Shown here: piece after piece, positions 63,890 through 64,000 of the stretch
Layout: each line of letters begins with the position of its first letter
Position numbering within the stretch: the first letter of the stretch is position 1
Assembly: GCF_016401385.1 (NCBI RefSeq)
Contig: NZ_JAEACF010000002.1
Span: 186,001-250,000 of the forward strand
Origin: Fictibacillus halophilus
Lineage (GTDB): Bacteria; Bacillota; Bacilli; Bacillales; Fictibacillaceae
Direction: 5' to 3'
Length of the DNA: 64,000 bases
The notes under the pieces: model-generated
What the model saw: the letters and a program-made list of their open reading frames with translations, nothing else
Databases searched by the model: none
What the model was told of the DNA's origin: nothing
Made by a program: the position numbers and the translations under genes

Positions 63890-64000
63890 TATAAATTGTA
63901 GTGTGATTTCTGTCAATATTTTAAGTATATAAGGGTCCTTGGCTGTCGCCAAGTTTACATTTTAGTGTTTTACAAGGGGGTAAGTCTACCGTGCTGGCTT
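63890..64000. other. Right-edge region, possible start of a divergent gene
   Basis: AAGGGGG (63974-63980) precedes a GTG at 63991 with 10 bp spacing, so a rightward gene may begin at the edge; only three codons are visible. A small hairpin TTGGC-TGTC-GCCAA occurs at 63939-63953. If a gene starts here it could also be controlled by the MarR site. Confidence 0.25.

Overview
The window reads as a low-to-moderate G+C chromosome segment of an aerobic endospore-forming member of the Bacillaceae (Bacillus sensu lato, possibly Fictibacillus-like; the genus is an inference). The support is gene order at the right side: pcrB-pcrA-ligA-camS, gatC-gatA-gatB, a yerO-type TetR gene divergent from an RND pump of the SwrC/YerP type, then dgkB and rlmD. 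That order follows the yer region of Bacillus subtilis, interrupted here by accessory genes. Ribosome binding sites are strong AGGAGG types, TTG and GTG starts are common, and nearly every transcription unit ends in a clear hairpin plus T-run. I see no rRNA, tRNA, CRISPR array, transposase or prophage gene. Layout. 1-5 kb: the N-terminal part of an HTH-TPR regulator of the NprR/PlcR type, a secreted thermolysin-family protease, and a divergent biofilm-fibre operon (unknown secreted protein, SipW-type signal peptidase, TasA/CalY-type fibre protein). 5-8.9 kb: a YtrA-type GntR regulator leading a drug/envelope-type ABC operon that runs on into a threonine-aldolase-like gene, with a near-perfect palindromic operator at the promoter. 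9-15 kb: a divergent VWA/HTH pair, three oxidoreductases, TspO and an FG-GAP-like protein. 15-24.5 kb: sugar sensing and uptake, with a three-part extracytoplasmic sensor, histidine kinase and AraC-type response regulator, a XylF-like binding protein, and a complete ChvE-MmsA-MmsB ABC importer under a consensus cre (CcpA) site. 24.5-30.4 kb: VOC protein, SstT Na+/Ser-Thr symporter, a second thermolysin-family protease, an S51 peptidase and a tRNA-dihydrouridine synthase. 30.5-35 kb: a four-gene Dlt-like O-acylation cassette (carrier protein, AMP-ligase, MBOAT acyltransferase, SGNH/DltD-like protein) with an exact 7-1-7 Fur box upstream. I consider this the most interesting system in the window. 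35-49 kb: rlmD, dgkB, small membrane proteins, a TIM-barrel isomerase, an Opp-type ABC transporter without its own binding protein, a GRDP-like protein with a Cys/Gly/Ser tail, and the SwrC pump with its TetR regulator. 49-64 kb: tRNA amidotransferase, rocA, DNA ligase/helicase operon and a MarR/quinone-reductase-like pair. Non-coding structure is a second theme. There are three copies of a ~130-nt element whose copies differ by compensating base-pair changes (13.5, 48.9 and 63.2 kb). Two inverted copies of a different ~110-130-nt element flank the rocA block (52.4 and 55.4 kb). A 20-bp tandem array lies beside rocA (53.4 kb), and a perfect 18+1+18 GC-rich palindrome lies near dgkB (38.0 kb). 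Start codons given here were often moved from the longest reading frame to the codon preceded by a good ribosome binding site; the entries say where.
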